Below are positions 46,951 through 56,941 of a stretch of 64,000 nucleotides of DNA, one piece after another; within the stretch, counting starts at the first letter, position 1; each line of letters begins with the position of its first letter. Made by a program: the position numbers and the translations under genes. The DNA comes from Isoetes taiwanensis (taxonomy: Eukaryota > Streptophyta > Lycopodiopsida > Isoetales > Isoetaceae). The notes under the pieces were generated by a model. It had not been told where the DNA came from, ran no database searches, and was given only the letters and a program-made list of their open reading frames with translations. Location of the stretch: the NCBI GenBank assembly GCA_021234155.1, contig JAJEKV010000002.1, positions 26,214,617-26,278,616 of the forward strand, in the 5' to 3' direction.

Positions 46951-47744
46951 GTAGGTCTTTCTTTTTCTTGGTCCAATTTAGATTAAATGTATATATAATG
47001 AGAGCATCTATGAGTATACCTAGATAAGGAAAGTATCTATGAGTCTCTTAGGCCCTGTTACTTAAAAATGATACCAGCAGAATTGCATCAGACTACAAAT
47101 GTTGGGTCTAAAGTTTGCTTCTGGGAATGTGATTTATCTGGATAGATTTTGAAATGGTAAACATAGTTTGTCATGCAATCTTTTTGTTTACAAGTTTGAC
47201 TTTCACTTCTCAGGATTCTGTTACCAAATTGTCTTCAGTTTGTGAGACATTTGGAACTATATCATGGCCTATTTCTTGTAACAGTGCACGCCCCCCTACA
47301 GGGCATGATCTTAAGTTCAGACTTATTAAGTTTTGAACTTCAAGTTTATAGTATATATGTAGGACGCATTGCCTGCAGCCTTGTTAATTTTAACTTTGAA
47401 GATTATGTGGTTGTATGTGGTGGTTTTGCATTTTGAGACCCTATAGTGCAAGCCATCTACAGGCAAGATCTTAAGGGCAGACTTGTTAAGTTTTAAACTT
47501 TTTTAGTACATATATAGGAGGCATTGCCTGCAGCCTTGTTAAATTCTAAATTTTTGAGCTTGTAGTATGCATGTAGTAAGGAGTTGTCTTGCATTTGGAA
47601 AACATATCAATGGTTTATCGCTTGTAACAGTGAAGGCCACATATAGCCATGATTTTAAGATGACATTGCTTGCAGACTTCGTCAATTAGGAACTCAAGTT
47701 CTATGTTGTCAACCATCTGTTTAATTATACAAAAGCACTTGTCT

Positions 47745-47807
47745 ACGAAGCGACAGATAAAGCATATGTTGAAGTACAGATATGTTCCATTTTCATGGGG
47801 AAAGCAG
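47745..47807 (+). pseudogene. RER1: captured RER1 exon (C-terminal region)
   Basis: Encodes TKRQIKHMLKYRYVPFSWGK then Q, matching the conserved RER1 segment after the last membrane helix. It ends before gcaagt, which would be a GC-type donor. The exon coding the FCIAF...VFDVPVFWPILL part of RER1 is not seen between 46951 and 47744, so an internal exon is missing or lost. Confidence 0.85.
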
Positions 47808-47883
47808 GCAAGTCTATCTTCCAGTCATAATTGCTACATACTAAAGCATACATTGCCTTAACTTTACTTTATCTGATCTGCAG

Positions 47884-47937
47884 TGATATATGGGGAAAGA
47901 CAAACCAAAAGGTAAAAGCAGCTTCTCCAAAGATTGA
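47884..47937 (+). pseudogene. RER1: captured RER1 last exon
   Basis: After a gatctgcag acceptor the frame reads YMGKDKPKGKSSFSKD and then a stop. This is a Lys/Ser-rich tail like RER1 C-termini. The first codon is TGA where Arg (CGA) is expected, a single-base nonsense change. Confidence 0.75.
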
Positions 47938-48261
47938 TCTTTCTCCACGAATGTTGCTCACACAGTTGTTGCTTTGTGAATTTTGAGCCAAACTACAGAT
48001 TTATGGGATGATGTTGTTGCCGCTAAATGCATTTAGATGTATGGGAATCTAGCTTTGGAAAAATGTAATTATATCTATAACCTCAATAATACCAACATAG
48101 TTGCAATGTTTCGGGGTTGAATATTTGAATGCCATCTCTCTTTTTCTACTGGCCAGCTTTATGATGTGTTTATTACGTTTGATCTTCAGCCGGCTAAAGA
48201 TGGCGGGCATTCATTGTCTCTGAGACAATAAATACTTACATGTTGTTTGCATATCATACAG

Positions 48262-48345
48262 GTGGCCTTCAAGAAAACGTCTTTGGCGTCCCCATCTTCA
48301 AGTGGAGTTCCGTGGATTTTGCACAAGCGGACTAAAGACTATATG
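48262..48345 (+). pseudogene. exon-like fragment of unknown origin inside the Helitron
   Basis: Bounded by a catacag acceptor and an atggtgag donor-like end. It encodes VAFKKTSLASPSSSGVPWIL then HKRTKDYM. I do not recognise it. It fits a further gene capture but has no supporting neighbour. Confidence 0.3.
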
Positions 48346-49105
48346 GTGAGAATCGTTTTGAGTTTTGCATGCAGGCGGTATTCACGAAGTCCTTGAAGAG
48401 GGGACTCCCTTTCGCTTTTATTTCTAAATGCTTCTATTGTCCGGCTCTGAGAATCGTGATATAGGTTTTCGGTATTTACGCTTTTTTTTTTAATCTTTAC
48501 TTTCTAAGGGCATCTTGGCATCACACCTGGTAGTTATTCAATCTATTAAACAGTGTGAGGGGTATTTGGGAAGGATCGAGTTTTGAATTGAGGTTTCTGC
48601 TCAAGGATATAGCCACATAACACTTTACTTTTGTGAAATGGTTTAGCATATTTAGTGACAAATCTCTGGTTTAAGATAATATCATCGCGTTTCTACGATG
48701 TTCAATGATGAATCTCTTGCTGCAAGTATTGGCTTTGTCAAGATGAGGCCATCACGATTTGCAGATGCCATGACTTTGATTGCCAATACTCTCCCTTGAA
48801 CAAAAGCAGACCAGAACTTCTGCTTAGCTAACCATGTCCTTCTCTTTCTTAAGCTTGGAAAACATGTCAATCACAAGGTCGAACGGCTTAAGCTTATGGC
48901 ATCGATCTTTGCGGTCCGGTTGTACTTTTAGCTAACGTTTGGTTGTACTTGCGCTAACGTTTGGTTGAACTCTTATTAGACATGTAGCACATTTTCTTTT
49001 CACAGACCTGGCTTTAAATATATAGGACTGGCTTTAAATATATAGGACTGTCAAAATGTTTGACCATGTATTGCAAGAAACCATGGCCAATTGTCCGTCA
49101 TATTC

Positions 49106-49471
49106 TCATAAAAGTAATTTAAGTTTTTCTCCATCCCCGTTGCTATGCATGAGGTTGACAAGGAGAGGTGGACGAATTGATTTTGAAGTAATGGAGCAAT
49201 CAGGGTCCATAATGAGGGCATCTCCACTGAGAATACTCTGACATGCTTGTGATCTATCACACCTTTCAATAGCCATAGGCAACCAAATAAGAAAGTTTGT
49301 CAAGGTGGGAGAGTCTTGATTCAACCGCACGAGCATCATTTCTGAGGGATGTTGCTGGAATAAAAGTTTAATTTGTTGCTTGTAATAGGGAATGACAGGT
49401 AAATATAATGATGATAAATGCAGTTTCTTGAAGATGCGAATGACAAGTGAATATGCATCTGCATCTGTCAC
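49106..49471 (-). CDS. hypothetical 121-residue frame inside the Helitron
   Basis: A minus-strand frame with IRIFKKLHLSSLYLPVIPYY, LTNFLIWLPMAIERCDRSQA and DPDCSITSKSIRPPLLVNLM. Protein-like composition, no recognised domain, no clear start context. It may be a captured exon of a host gene, opposite in strand to the RER1 pieces. Low confidence that it is translated. Confidence 0.25.
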   Translation of the reverse strand: MTDADAYSLVIRIFKKLHLSSLYLPVIPYYKQQIKLLFQQHPSEMMLVRLNQDSPTLTNFLIWLPMAIERCDRSQACQSILSGDALIMDPDCSITSKSIRPPLLVNLMHSNGDGEKLKLLL

Positions 49472-51054
49472 GAGTAAGCATGTTTATGGCATATTTGGGT
49501 TTTTATAGTAAGCTACACATTACAAATCTATGCATATCTTTGCTTCTTACATTGCAAATCTATGCATCAGTTATCCGCCTATTGTAATTGGTTACCCTTT
49601 CCATAATGTAAATGTTATAATTGGTTACCCTTTATGTAAGGTAATGGGCCTGTCTATATGGATGTGTCAGCCAAGTTCTGTTTGTTTTTTTCATTTGCAT
49701 TTTTTTTTTTAAGTTTGTAACTGGCATATATGATACGAGTGAAATGAGTTTATCTGTAAATTTCTACATAATGTACGTCCAATAATGTACTTTATTCTAG
49801 CGCTAAAGTCATCTAGCACATGCAATATTGATTATTTTTACCTGTCCAGATGCTTATTTTCTTTTTAGGGTCGGGGCGTGCTCTCCATTGACATGTTTTT
49901 GAAAAGGGTAAAATTCCATGTAACACTATAGATGAAGCTTTAGTTAGCAATAGTAATGTCCTAGATTGCATGCTTTCCAGTTCACATGGCACCTTTGTGA
50001 ATTTATTAATTATCGATAGAGAAAACCTCAGTGTTCTAACAATTATTCTCTTATGCTAGGTGGGACATTGTGAAGATGAGCATGGAGTGATTTTTGTTTG
50101 GCGTGTTTGTTTGTGTGGATTTGGAGCCATTTTCCACCCGATAAAGCTATTGATCTTGTTCGTCTTATTGGCGCAATACGTGTTATCAATGTGAATAATT
50201 TCAAATCACGAAATCTTTGTCAAGAAATTAAAGCATAGACAGATCGCATTTGTAAAAATTTGGTTCAATTTGGCTGAGTAAGAGGAGCGGGATGTATTTA
50301 TTTGAACAATTTAGATGCCCAAGAACCAAAGGAGTATTATTTTTTTGTGAACAACGTGATGTCTTTATCCAACTGCAATGGATCATTAAGTTATTTCCAT
50401 GCCGTCCCTTCAAGTATTCTCATAATGTAGAATTATAAGTCATGCTCCCGTTTAAATTGATATCCAATTCCATTTATATATATGGTGAGATTTGAATTTG
50501 TAATCTACATGTTTCCACATGTTATGCCATCCCTTCTAGAATTCTCACTCATGTTACACAAATCCTCATTCTCGAGTATATTCTTAAGGGTTGATTGATT
50601 TCTTTCTCCTATAAATTATCTTAGTAAGAGGAATCTCAACTCCTCCGTGATAGATAGGCTTCTCATTCATCTCAGCAGATTTCTAATGGTGGATTGACAT
50701 GGATAGCCCTTTTATGCGAACTACCCACGAAAAATAAAGGGAAAATCCAATTATATCATTTGGACCCCAAAAACAAATACAATGCTAATAGATGAGTGGT
50801 TGATGTGCTTATCACGGGATTTTCGGGTTTCGAGGAAAACCCTAGTGATCTACAGGGGCTTAGACAAACGTAAGGCATAGAATCGCTCCCAAAACCCCGC
50901 ATGGAGAAGTCAAAACGGATGGCGCCGCACATCACCAACACAACAAACGAGAAACATACCAAAGAATGGGTGGAAAAAAAGCATCACCCACCGGTGGAAA
51001 AACATGATAAACAGTAACTTGTACAAAATATAAAAACAAAGAAGGGGGAGGGTG

Positions 51055-51560
51055 GGTTCAAAGAGAATAAGGCATCACGAGAGAAGAGGAAGCGCCGATG
51101 AAATCGAAGAACTCATAGCAAACGCCCAACTTTCAAGAACGCGATCACGATGCATGCATGCGGCGATGCAATGCATGCATGCTTTCTGTGAGAAGAATGG
51201 ATTGACATTTCTTCGCATGAAACTAACAAAGCGCCGAATACCAAAGGACTTCTTTAACAAACTAGGATCGAGGACGAAGGTCACGGGGATGAAGGCTAAA
51301 GGCGGAAAGGACAAAGGAGAAAGCAAAATTAAGCCAAACCAGCAGAAGAAGCCCTCCCCGCACGGAAACAATTCAAAGAGAATAAGGTATCAGCCGAGAG
51401 AAGAGGAAATGAAACTCGATGAAGAACTCCGCAATAAGTAGCAAACGCCCAAAAGCGAAGAAGAACGCTTCAAAACGTCGCGATGCATGATGCGACGCAT
51501 GCAATGCATGCATGCTCTTGAGCAGAATATGGAATGGACATTCCTTATGGTGGTTGGTTA
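51055..51560. repeat. tandem repeat near the Helitron 3' end (~310-bp unit)
   Basis: The units start at ttcaaagagaataaggYatc (51057 and 51369). Each contains gagagaagaggaa and a tgcatgcatgc palindrome. The same family, in opposite orientation, forms the 63327-63900 repeat, including the flanking agggggagggtggg tract. Confidence 0.8.
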
Positions 51561-51660
51561 TTCCCTCTATAGATTATTATAATATGGAATATGGAATCTG
51601 AAGTCATATTATTTGATCCACTATCTTTATTTATCTTTTAACTTTATGTTTGACAGAAAG

Positions 51661-51687
51661 CCCAGCAACGCTGGGCACTTTTTCTAG
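51661..51687 (+). terminator. Helitron 3' hairpin and CTAG terminus
   Basis: Stem GCCCAGC/GCTGGGC with an AA loop (51660-51676), eleven bases before the end including CTAG (51684-51687). This acts as the rolling-circle termination signal in known Helitrons. Confidence 0.95.
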
Positions 51688-52435
51688 TAAAGATAGAGCA
51701 GATTGATCCCATTATTCTGAAAGTCATAAAGTTTGCAACACCCATATATAAACATTTTTCAACTGGAATTTAACAGCAGCCTTTGGCCTCCATGGATTCT
51801 TGTGGTGAGAAACCAAAGTGGGAAACTTTTCTGCTTGTTAGCACAAGGATCTAGAAGCCTTGGAATTTGCTTAATAACTGCCTCAAAATCTAAAAATGCA
51901 TGGTAATTTTTTGCAAGCTTCATTCGGAATGAGCCATAAAACAATATCCAATAGCGCAATCCTGTATTAATCAGCTGGTAGGATGTGAAAGCCTACCAAA
52001 CCCGGCCGAAAAATTGTTGTTTTAGCATAAATAACGAAACCCATACACTATCAAAAAGATCTCGGAGAGAGCTTTCCAACGCAATAAAAATCATCTCAAA
52101 CAGAGCCCTGGATCAAAAGTTATGATAAGAAATGTGTTGTCGGCGGGGAAACTGCACTACATGCGCCCTTCAAGCCCTTCATGTGCCCATTATGCACCAC
52201 AAAAAAAAAAAAGGGCTTTTCTTGTGAGCCATTGGTTGTTGGGCTAAAATCAATGGCCCTTCATGTGCCCATTATGCACCACACGCACAAAACAAGGGCT
52301 TTTGTTGTGAGCCATTGGTTATTGACCAATGAAAACAAAAGGCTAAAATCAATGGCTCAGAAATGGTGCACTCTAGATGTACGCATTAGTACATCCATTT
52401 GAATACATCACGAAATCATAGGAAAACCTTAGTGA
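51688..52435 (+). repeat. inverted duplication, left arm, inner part
   Basis: Pairs with 52485-53200. Near its inner end a unit with cttcatgtgcccattatgca and gtgagccattggtt occurs twice in tandem (about 52178-52257 and 52258-52357). Frames open across it are mirror images in the other arm and are not taken as genes. Confidence 0.9.
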
Positions 52436-52484
52436 AAAGTGTACAAAAAACACAAAGAAAACCCCCTGTTATTATGCTACATAT
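52436..52484. other. 49-nt spacer of the inverted duplication
   Basis: It contains caaagaaaaccccctgttat followed by tatgctacatatt, which is repeated in the same orientation immediately outside the right arm at 53836-53868. This shared string marks both the symmetry centre and the outer edge. Confidence 0.85.
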
Positions 52485-53789
52485 TCACTAAGGTTTTCCT
52501 ATGAGTTCGTGATGTATTCAAATGGATGTACTAATGCGTACATCTAGAGTGCACCATTTCTGAGCCATTGATTTTAGCCTTTTGTTTTCATTGGTCAATA
52601 ACCAATGGCTCACAACAAAAGCCCTTGTTTTGTGCGTGTGGTGCATAATGGGCACATGAAGGGCCATTGATTTTAGCCCAACAACCAATGGCTCACAAGA
52701 AAAGCCCTTTTTTTTTGTGTGTGGTGCATAATGGGCACATGAAGGGCTTGAAGGGCGCATGTAGTGCAGTTTCCCCGCCGACAACACATTTCTTATCATA
52801 ACTTTTGATCCAGGGCTCTGTTTGAGATGATTTTTATTGCGTTGGAAAGCTCTCTCCGAGATCTTTTTGATAGTGTATGGGTTTCGTTATTTATGCTAAA
52901 ACAACAATTTTTCGGCCGGGTTTGGTAGGCTTTCACATCCTACCAGCTGATTAATACAGGATTGCGCTATTGGATATTGTTTTATGGCTCATTCCGAATG
53001 AAGCTTGCAAAAAATTACCATGCATTTTTAGATTTTGAGGCTTCTAGATCCTTGTGCTAACAAGCAGAAAAGTTTCCCACTTTGGTTTCTCACCACAAGA
53101 ATCCATGGAGGCCAAAGGCTGCTGTTAAATTCCAGTTGAAAAATGTTTGTGTATGGGTGTTGCAAACTTTATGACTTTCTTTAATAATGGGATCAATCTG
53201 CTCTATCTTTATGGTAACTTTTACTTATGTTCTATTTGTTTTATTGTGATGAAATTCAAAAGCTACAGGTGATGAAAGCCTCAAATGAATTCTAGTTTTT
53301 TTCTGGTTTGAATTCTAAAATTTTTGTCACCCCAAGGGAGGGGGGGTGTGTGACGTCCCTAAGGCCCTGAAGGGGCCAAAAAAAATTTTTGCAACACAAA
53401 CCATTAACATCCAACATATAAAAATTAAATCCTCCAACACATAACAACCAACACATAACAACTATTGACATTAACAACCAACACATAACTACCATTGACA
53501 TTAATTAACACAAACATTGGGTCCAACACATTTAAATTAAAATCCCCCTTAAACCCCCTTTGGTTTGGGTGCATATTCACACGGGGGGTGACGTAGGGCA
53601 GCGAGAGCCCTCATAATTGTATTTTGCACGTACGAAATCAACACCATATAGTATTTCGCTTGAAATCTTATAGTATTTTGCGAATCTTGTTATACAGTAT
53701 AGCAAATTTTGTACTTGCATACCCCACAAACGAGGAACTTTACGTACGGTGTAGATTAAGGAATAAGGGGTGAATATGCCTATCCAACA
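52485..53789 (-). repeat. inverted duplication, right arm (uninterrupted)
   Basis: Reverse complement of 45815-46373 joined to 51688-52435. It supplies the pre-insertion sequence for the Helitron at about 53200. Confidence 0.92.
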
Positions 53790-53873
53790 GCTCTCGTTGC
53801 CCGGAGTCACCCCCGTGTGAATATGCACCCAAACCAAAGAAAACCCCCTGTTATTATGCTACATATTGTAAAA
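53790..53873 (+). repeat. extra copy of arm motif and spacer motif at the right edge
   Basis: agctctcgttgcc...gtgtgaatatgcacccaaac (about 53790-53835) resembles 45998-46042 in the same orientation. It is followed by the string shared with the spacer (53836-53868). It is therefore a third, non-inverted copy of the motif next to the right arm. Confidence 0.7.
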
Positions 53874-54835
53874 TAGTATTATATTGTTTTACAGCCTTTG
53901 ATCGAGAGAACTTTTATGATTTACATTGTTTTGCAGCCTTATATTTGAGAGAACCTTTTATGATATAGGCCACATCTAACATAAAGTGCAGATGCGACAC
54001 AAACAATGATGTTTTAAATTTATATCTACAACAATGCAAAGGCTGAGAAGGGATAAATCGATGTAGCTCATAAAGCTCACAGGACCTACAAATGGGCAAC
54101 AACACCCTGGAAAAATCATATTATAAATCTTGTCCTTTGAGATCCCTTTCAAGAAAGGACCGAAATGATCTTTGAGTTAAACTGCTCAAGATCCCCTTTG
54201 TTGATCACATTAAGAACCCTGCATGTGCTATGGAGAATACACGAAACATAATAAATGCCCCGATTTAGACTGAGTACACTTATAAAGCGCAGATATTTGA
54301 GATACTTCAGCTCCTTATGAACTATAAGGATAAAACTCCAAGCAGATAACCAAATGAAAGATTAAGCAAGAGTTTTCTCTTAAGAACAATGATGAAGGAA
54401 AGATCCCTACAAAGCAATGCAAGCAGAATTAAATACACGAAGATGTGATTCAATGCTATAAATATGAAAACGAAGCAAGCAGAGGAGCAGCTACTGAGTT
54501 TGCTTATCCAGGAAATGTAGGAGCTTTAGTTTGCTTTTCGGGATCCAGGGTCTGCAGATATCATCTTTGCAAGCAAAGATCCATAAAAGAAGCAGATAGC
54601 AAGGAAACCCTGGCAACTCCAAGAACCCTGGAAAACCCTGAAGCTCTCTTGAAGAACCCAATCGATGTCTCTTCGTTACTGCCGACTGCACCACAGCGAA
54701 CCCTGAATCTTCAAATTTGGTACCACAGCAAACCTCTGATCCGACTTCTTCAGATTCTGCACATCCGATCCGGCTTTTTCAGATTCGTCAAATGCAACTG
54801 CACCTCCGATCCGGCTTCTTTAGACTCTGCATGAG
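53874..54835. other. no gene recognised
   Basis: A short duplicated phrase (tttacaYtgttttgcagcctt / gttttacagcctttgat) occurs around 53890-53950. A 129-residue frame at 54445-54834 is Ser/Leu/Arg-rich and runs into imperfect repeats of ctccgatccggctt. I do not support it as a gene. Confidence 0.45.
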
Positions 54836-54940
54836 AAGCATGCTTCGTCTAAGAAAAGAAGAGGCGCCATAGATTCCCGCCAATCAAAGCATGCTCTGTC
54901 TAAGAAAAGCAGAGGCGCCATAGATTCCCGCCCGAAAAAG
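54836..54940. repeat. two-copy ~53-bp tandem repeat
   Basis: Copies begin aagcatgctt (54838) and aagcatgctc (54888), and share gtctaagaaaag, agaggcgccatagattcccg. Confidence 0.8.
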
Positions 54941-55429
54941 AATGAAATGGCCAATGCGATAGAAGGAGGTGGATCAGAATCTAAACCCTTCATTGATTTT
55001 TGATCCAACGGCCATAGATGCATTAGACAAACACGTTGGCTCCTTAGCATTTTAGCTCTTTTTTGCACGTTTGCACAAACACAAGTTGACACTTTAAAGC
55101 AATTTTAGAGTGTCCACGTTGCAGCCAGGTGGGATTTCTGTGCAAGTGGATGATGTTTCAAGCGTTATATTTCATCTACGGCAGTGAAAATTTATGAAAA
55201 TTAGAGTTAATTATGGAGCTGGTTGGAGAAGTAGAGTTTGGCGTTGCCCCAGCCAATGACTGGCGTTGTCTGACGAAGTTTAGTGGTCTCTAGCGCAATA
55301 ACAGTTTACTGTGGGATTCCGGAGCATGTAGATATCCCTCCCACTGTGTCTCGGATTCAAAAATGTCTGTTATTAGCTAATGGATGAAAAGAAAGAAAGA
55401 TGAAACAGTCAAATTTTTTATCCTAGGAT

Positions 55430-55921
55430 ATGAGAAAGAAGGTAAGCGGTGTGATCGAGCAGCCTATTGCTTTTTTCTGCAGAAAACCCATAGAAAGGTC
55501 GGAAGCAGATGTGGTTGCGTTATGTAAGAAAGGTTTCTTTCTCGAAGCAAAGCAGTTGTTTGGCATTATGCCAAGTCCAGTCGTAGCTACTTGGACTGCT
55601 ACGATCGCAATATATATTAAGCAGGGGCATCAGAAGGAAGCTCTACACCTGTTTCGGCAAATGCAAATGGAGGGTATAAAGCCTGATGCCATCACATTCA
55701 TGACCATTGCCAATTCATGCTCTCTTCCATCAGTTCTAGCACAAGGTAAGATGCTTCATGCTTGCTTTAACTCTAGTGGGCTGGAATTGATTTTCATTTT
55801 AGCTACTGCCTTTATCAGGATGTATGGCAAATGTGCAAGTCTAAAAGATGCCAGAAGTTTGTTTGAACATATGGTCCTGTATGATGTATTCACTTGGACT
55901 GCAATGATTACTGCGATGTAG
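55430..55921 (+). pseudogene. truncated PLS-type PPR protein
   Basis: A 163-residue frame from ATG 55430. It contains pentatricopeptide repeats of the plant PLS class: PSPVVATWTATIAIYIKQGH then ALHLFRQMQMEGIKPDAITF, ALAQGKMLHACF-like H..I helices, LATAFIRMYGKCASLKDARS and LFEHMVLYDVFTWTAMITAM. Such proteins bind organellar RNA and full-length members usually have ten or more repeats plus E/DYW domains. Here a TAG ends the frame after about three motifs, exactly where the next S-motif (usually AYAQHG) should continue, and no PPR sequence follows. It is a 3'-truncated retained fragment, with no intron visible, consistent with intron-poor PPR genes or a retrocopy. Confidence 0.8.
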
Positions 55922-56169
55922 GGGAAATGGACACATCACTAATCAGCGCCAATTTTCTTGAATTTTTTGTCCCATATGATTCAAACATTTTCTTGATCTC
56001 ACCCACCCGAGAATTTTCCTTTTTATCGGAATTTGCTCTCTTCATCTTGCTGGCCCTGTAGAGGCCCAGCAATTATCCTCTTCATCATCTGATTTCCTTT
56101 TTATGGATACTAAATTTTTTACAATCTTGAAGCAGGAAGACAGAATTTCGTGTGGTTTTCTTTTTGGAG

Positions 56170-56539
56170 CAGTGTTGTTCAAATACGCGTATTTTTTAAA
56201 AATGCATACGTACCCTCCCGTATCGTACGGTACATGTATTTTTTAAAAAATACGCTTAATGCTTTTTTTAAAAAAAACAGACACTGTTTTCTCAAAATAG
56301 ACTCAATCTACACCCAGTAGGATTTGAACCTGGGCCTCCCAGATAACAAACAAACATGCTAACCAACTTTCCAACAATCTGTTTGTGTTTATATTGCATA
56401 ATTTGTTATATTTAAGCTTTTTTTCAATTTTTTTTAAAAACGTATTTTAAGCACTTTAAGTACGTATTGTATAAAATACGTATTTTTTCAAAAAATACGT
56501 CCGAAACGTACGGAACGTATCACGTACGGGACAACATTG
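56170..56539. mobile_element. 370-bp hAT MITE
   Basis: The ends CAGTGTTGTTC (56170) and GGGACAACATTG (to 56539) are inverted. They are flanked by a perfect 8-bp duplication ttttggag (56162-56169 and 56540-56547). Subterminal regions carry several inverted aaatacgtatttttt and cgtacgg motifs. The ends match the CARTGTTGT termini of the 5.7-kb element at 18435-24152, so one hAT transposase family may have mobilised both. Confidence 0.92.
56303..56385 (-). pseudogene. tRNA-like relic inside the hAT MITE
   Basis: The minus strand has an A-box-like TTGGTTAGCATG (about 56355-56366) and a B-box GGTTCAAATCC (56320-56330) at tRNA-like spacing. The acceptor stem does not pair and the T stem is imperfect, so it is not a functional tRNA gene. 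It looks like a tRNA-derived fragment with internal pol III promoter boxes. Confidence 0.55.
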
Positions 56540-56941
56540 TTTTGGAGATCATTCTACTCTTTGGGAATCGCTAGTTCTCCATCAATACTTTCCTGATTCC
56601 CTATTTGCTCCAGAATACACTACTACAACACACACAGAAGAATTAGAGTCTGAGATCATTGAATCTTGGGTACTGGAATTCACAGGCAAAAGAAATATCT
56701 CAGCAACAACAATCTTTCAAGTTTACTGTGAATGGACAGACAAAAAAATTCAAGTGAAGATTTTCTCAGATTGATGCAATTAATGGATGCTCTCAAGGTA
56801 TTTTGGCAGATCTATGGTTCTCCTTTCCTTCTTAGTTCTTAGTTAGATTATTCTCTTTCTTGTTCCTCTGATCTTCCCTGATCTTTTTTCTCTTCCTCCT
56901 ACCTTTAGCCACTCGAATTTGAATTTCTTTTCTGTGCATTA

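Larger units (their letters stand above)
46374..51687 (+). mobile_element. non-autonomous Helitron (5314 bp) carrying gene fragments
   Basis: It begins TCTATATCTATATATAGTAA directly after host A (46373). It ends with a hairpin GCCCAGCAACGCTGGGC, then ACTTTTTCTAG, before host T (51688). This is the diagnostic 5'-TC, 3' hairpin plus CTAG, A/T insertion pattern. The opposite arm of the inverted duplication keeps the empty site (accat/aaagatag), confirming both boundaries to the base. No Rep/helicase frame is present. Contents include RER1 exons, other exon-like pieces and a tandem repeat near the 3' end. Confidence 0.95.
45815..53789. repeat. 1.3-kb-arm inverted duplication (split by a Helitron)
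   Basis: The left arm is 45815-46373 plus 51688-52435 and the right arm is 52485-53789, with a 49-nt spacer at 52436-52484. Arms pair almost base for base over about 1.3 kb. The main differences seen are a 23-bp indel between gcct repeats (about 51874-51897), some A-run length changes and minor indels. If transcribed it would fold into a long double-stranded hairpin. The two arms are similar enough to indicate a fairly recent origin. Confidence 0.92.

Noticed and set aside
52181-52799. Two frames encoding the same peptide on opposite strands as a gene pair
   Set aside because: They are mirror copies produced by the inverted duplication and overlap its tandem sub-repeat. There is no start context or domain.
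45815-53789. Classic foldback transposon with TIRs
   Set aside because: No target-site duplication is seen at the outer edges, and the spacer repeats outside sequence, which fits a repair event better. It stays possible if other copies exist.
54445-54834. 129-residue open frame as a gene
   Set aside because: Low-complexity, overlapping imperfect short repeats, with no motif or supporting splice structure.
56303-56385. Functional tRNA gene
   Set aside because: Acceptor and T stems do not pair properly. Only the A-box and B-box-like strings are preserved.
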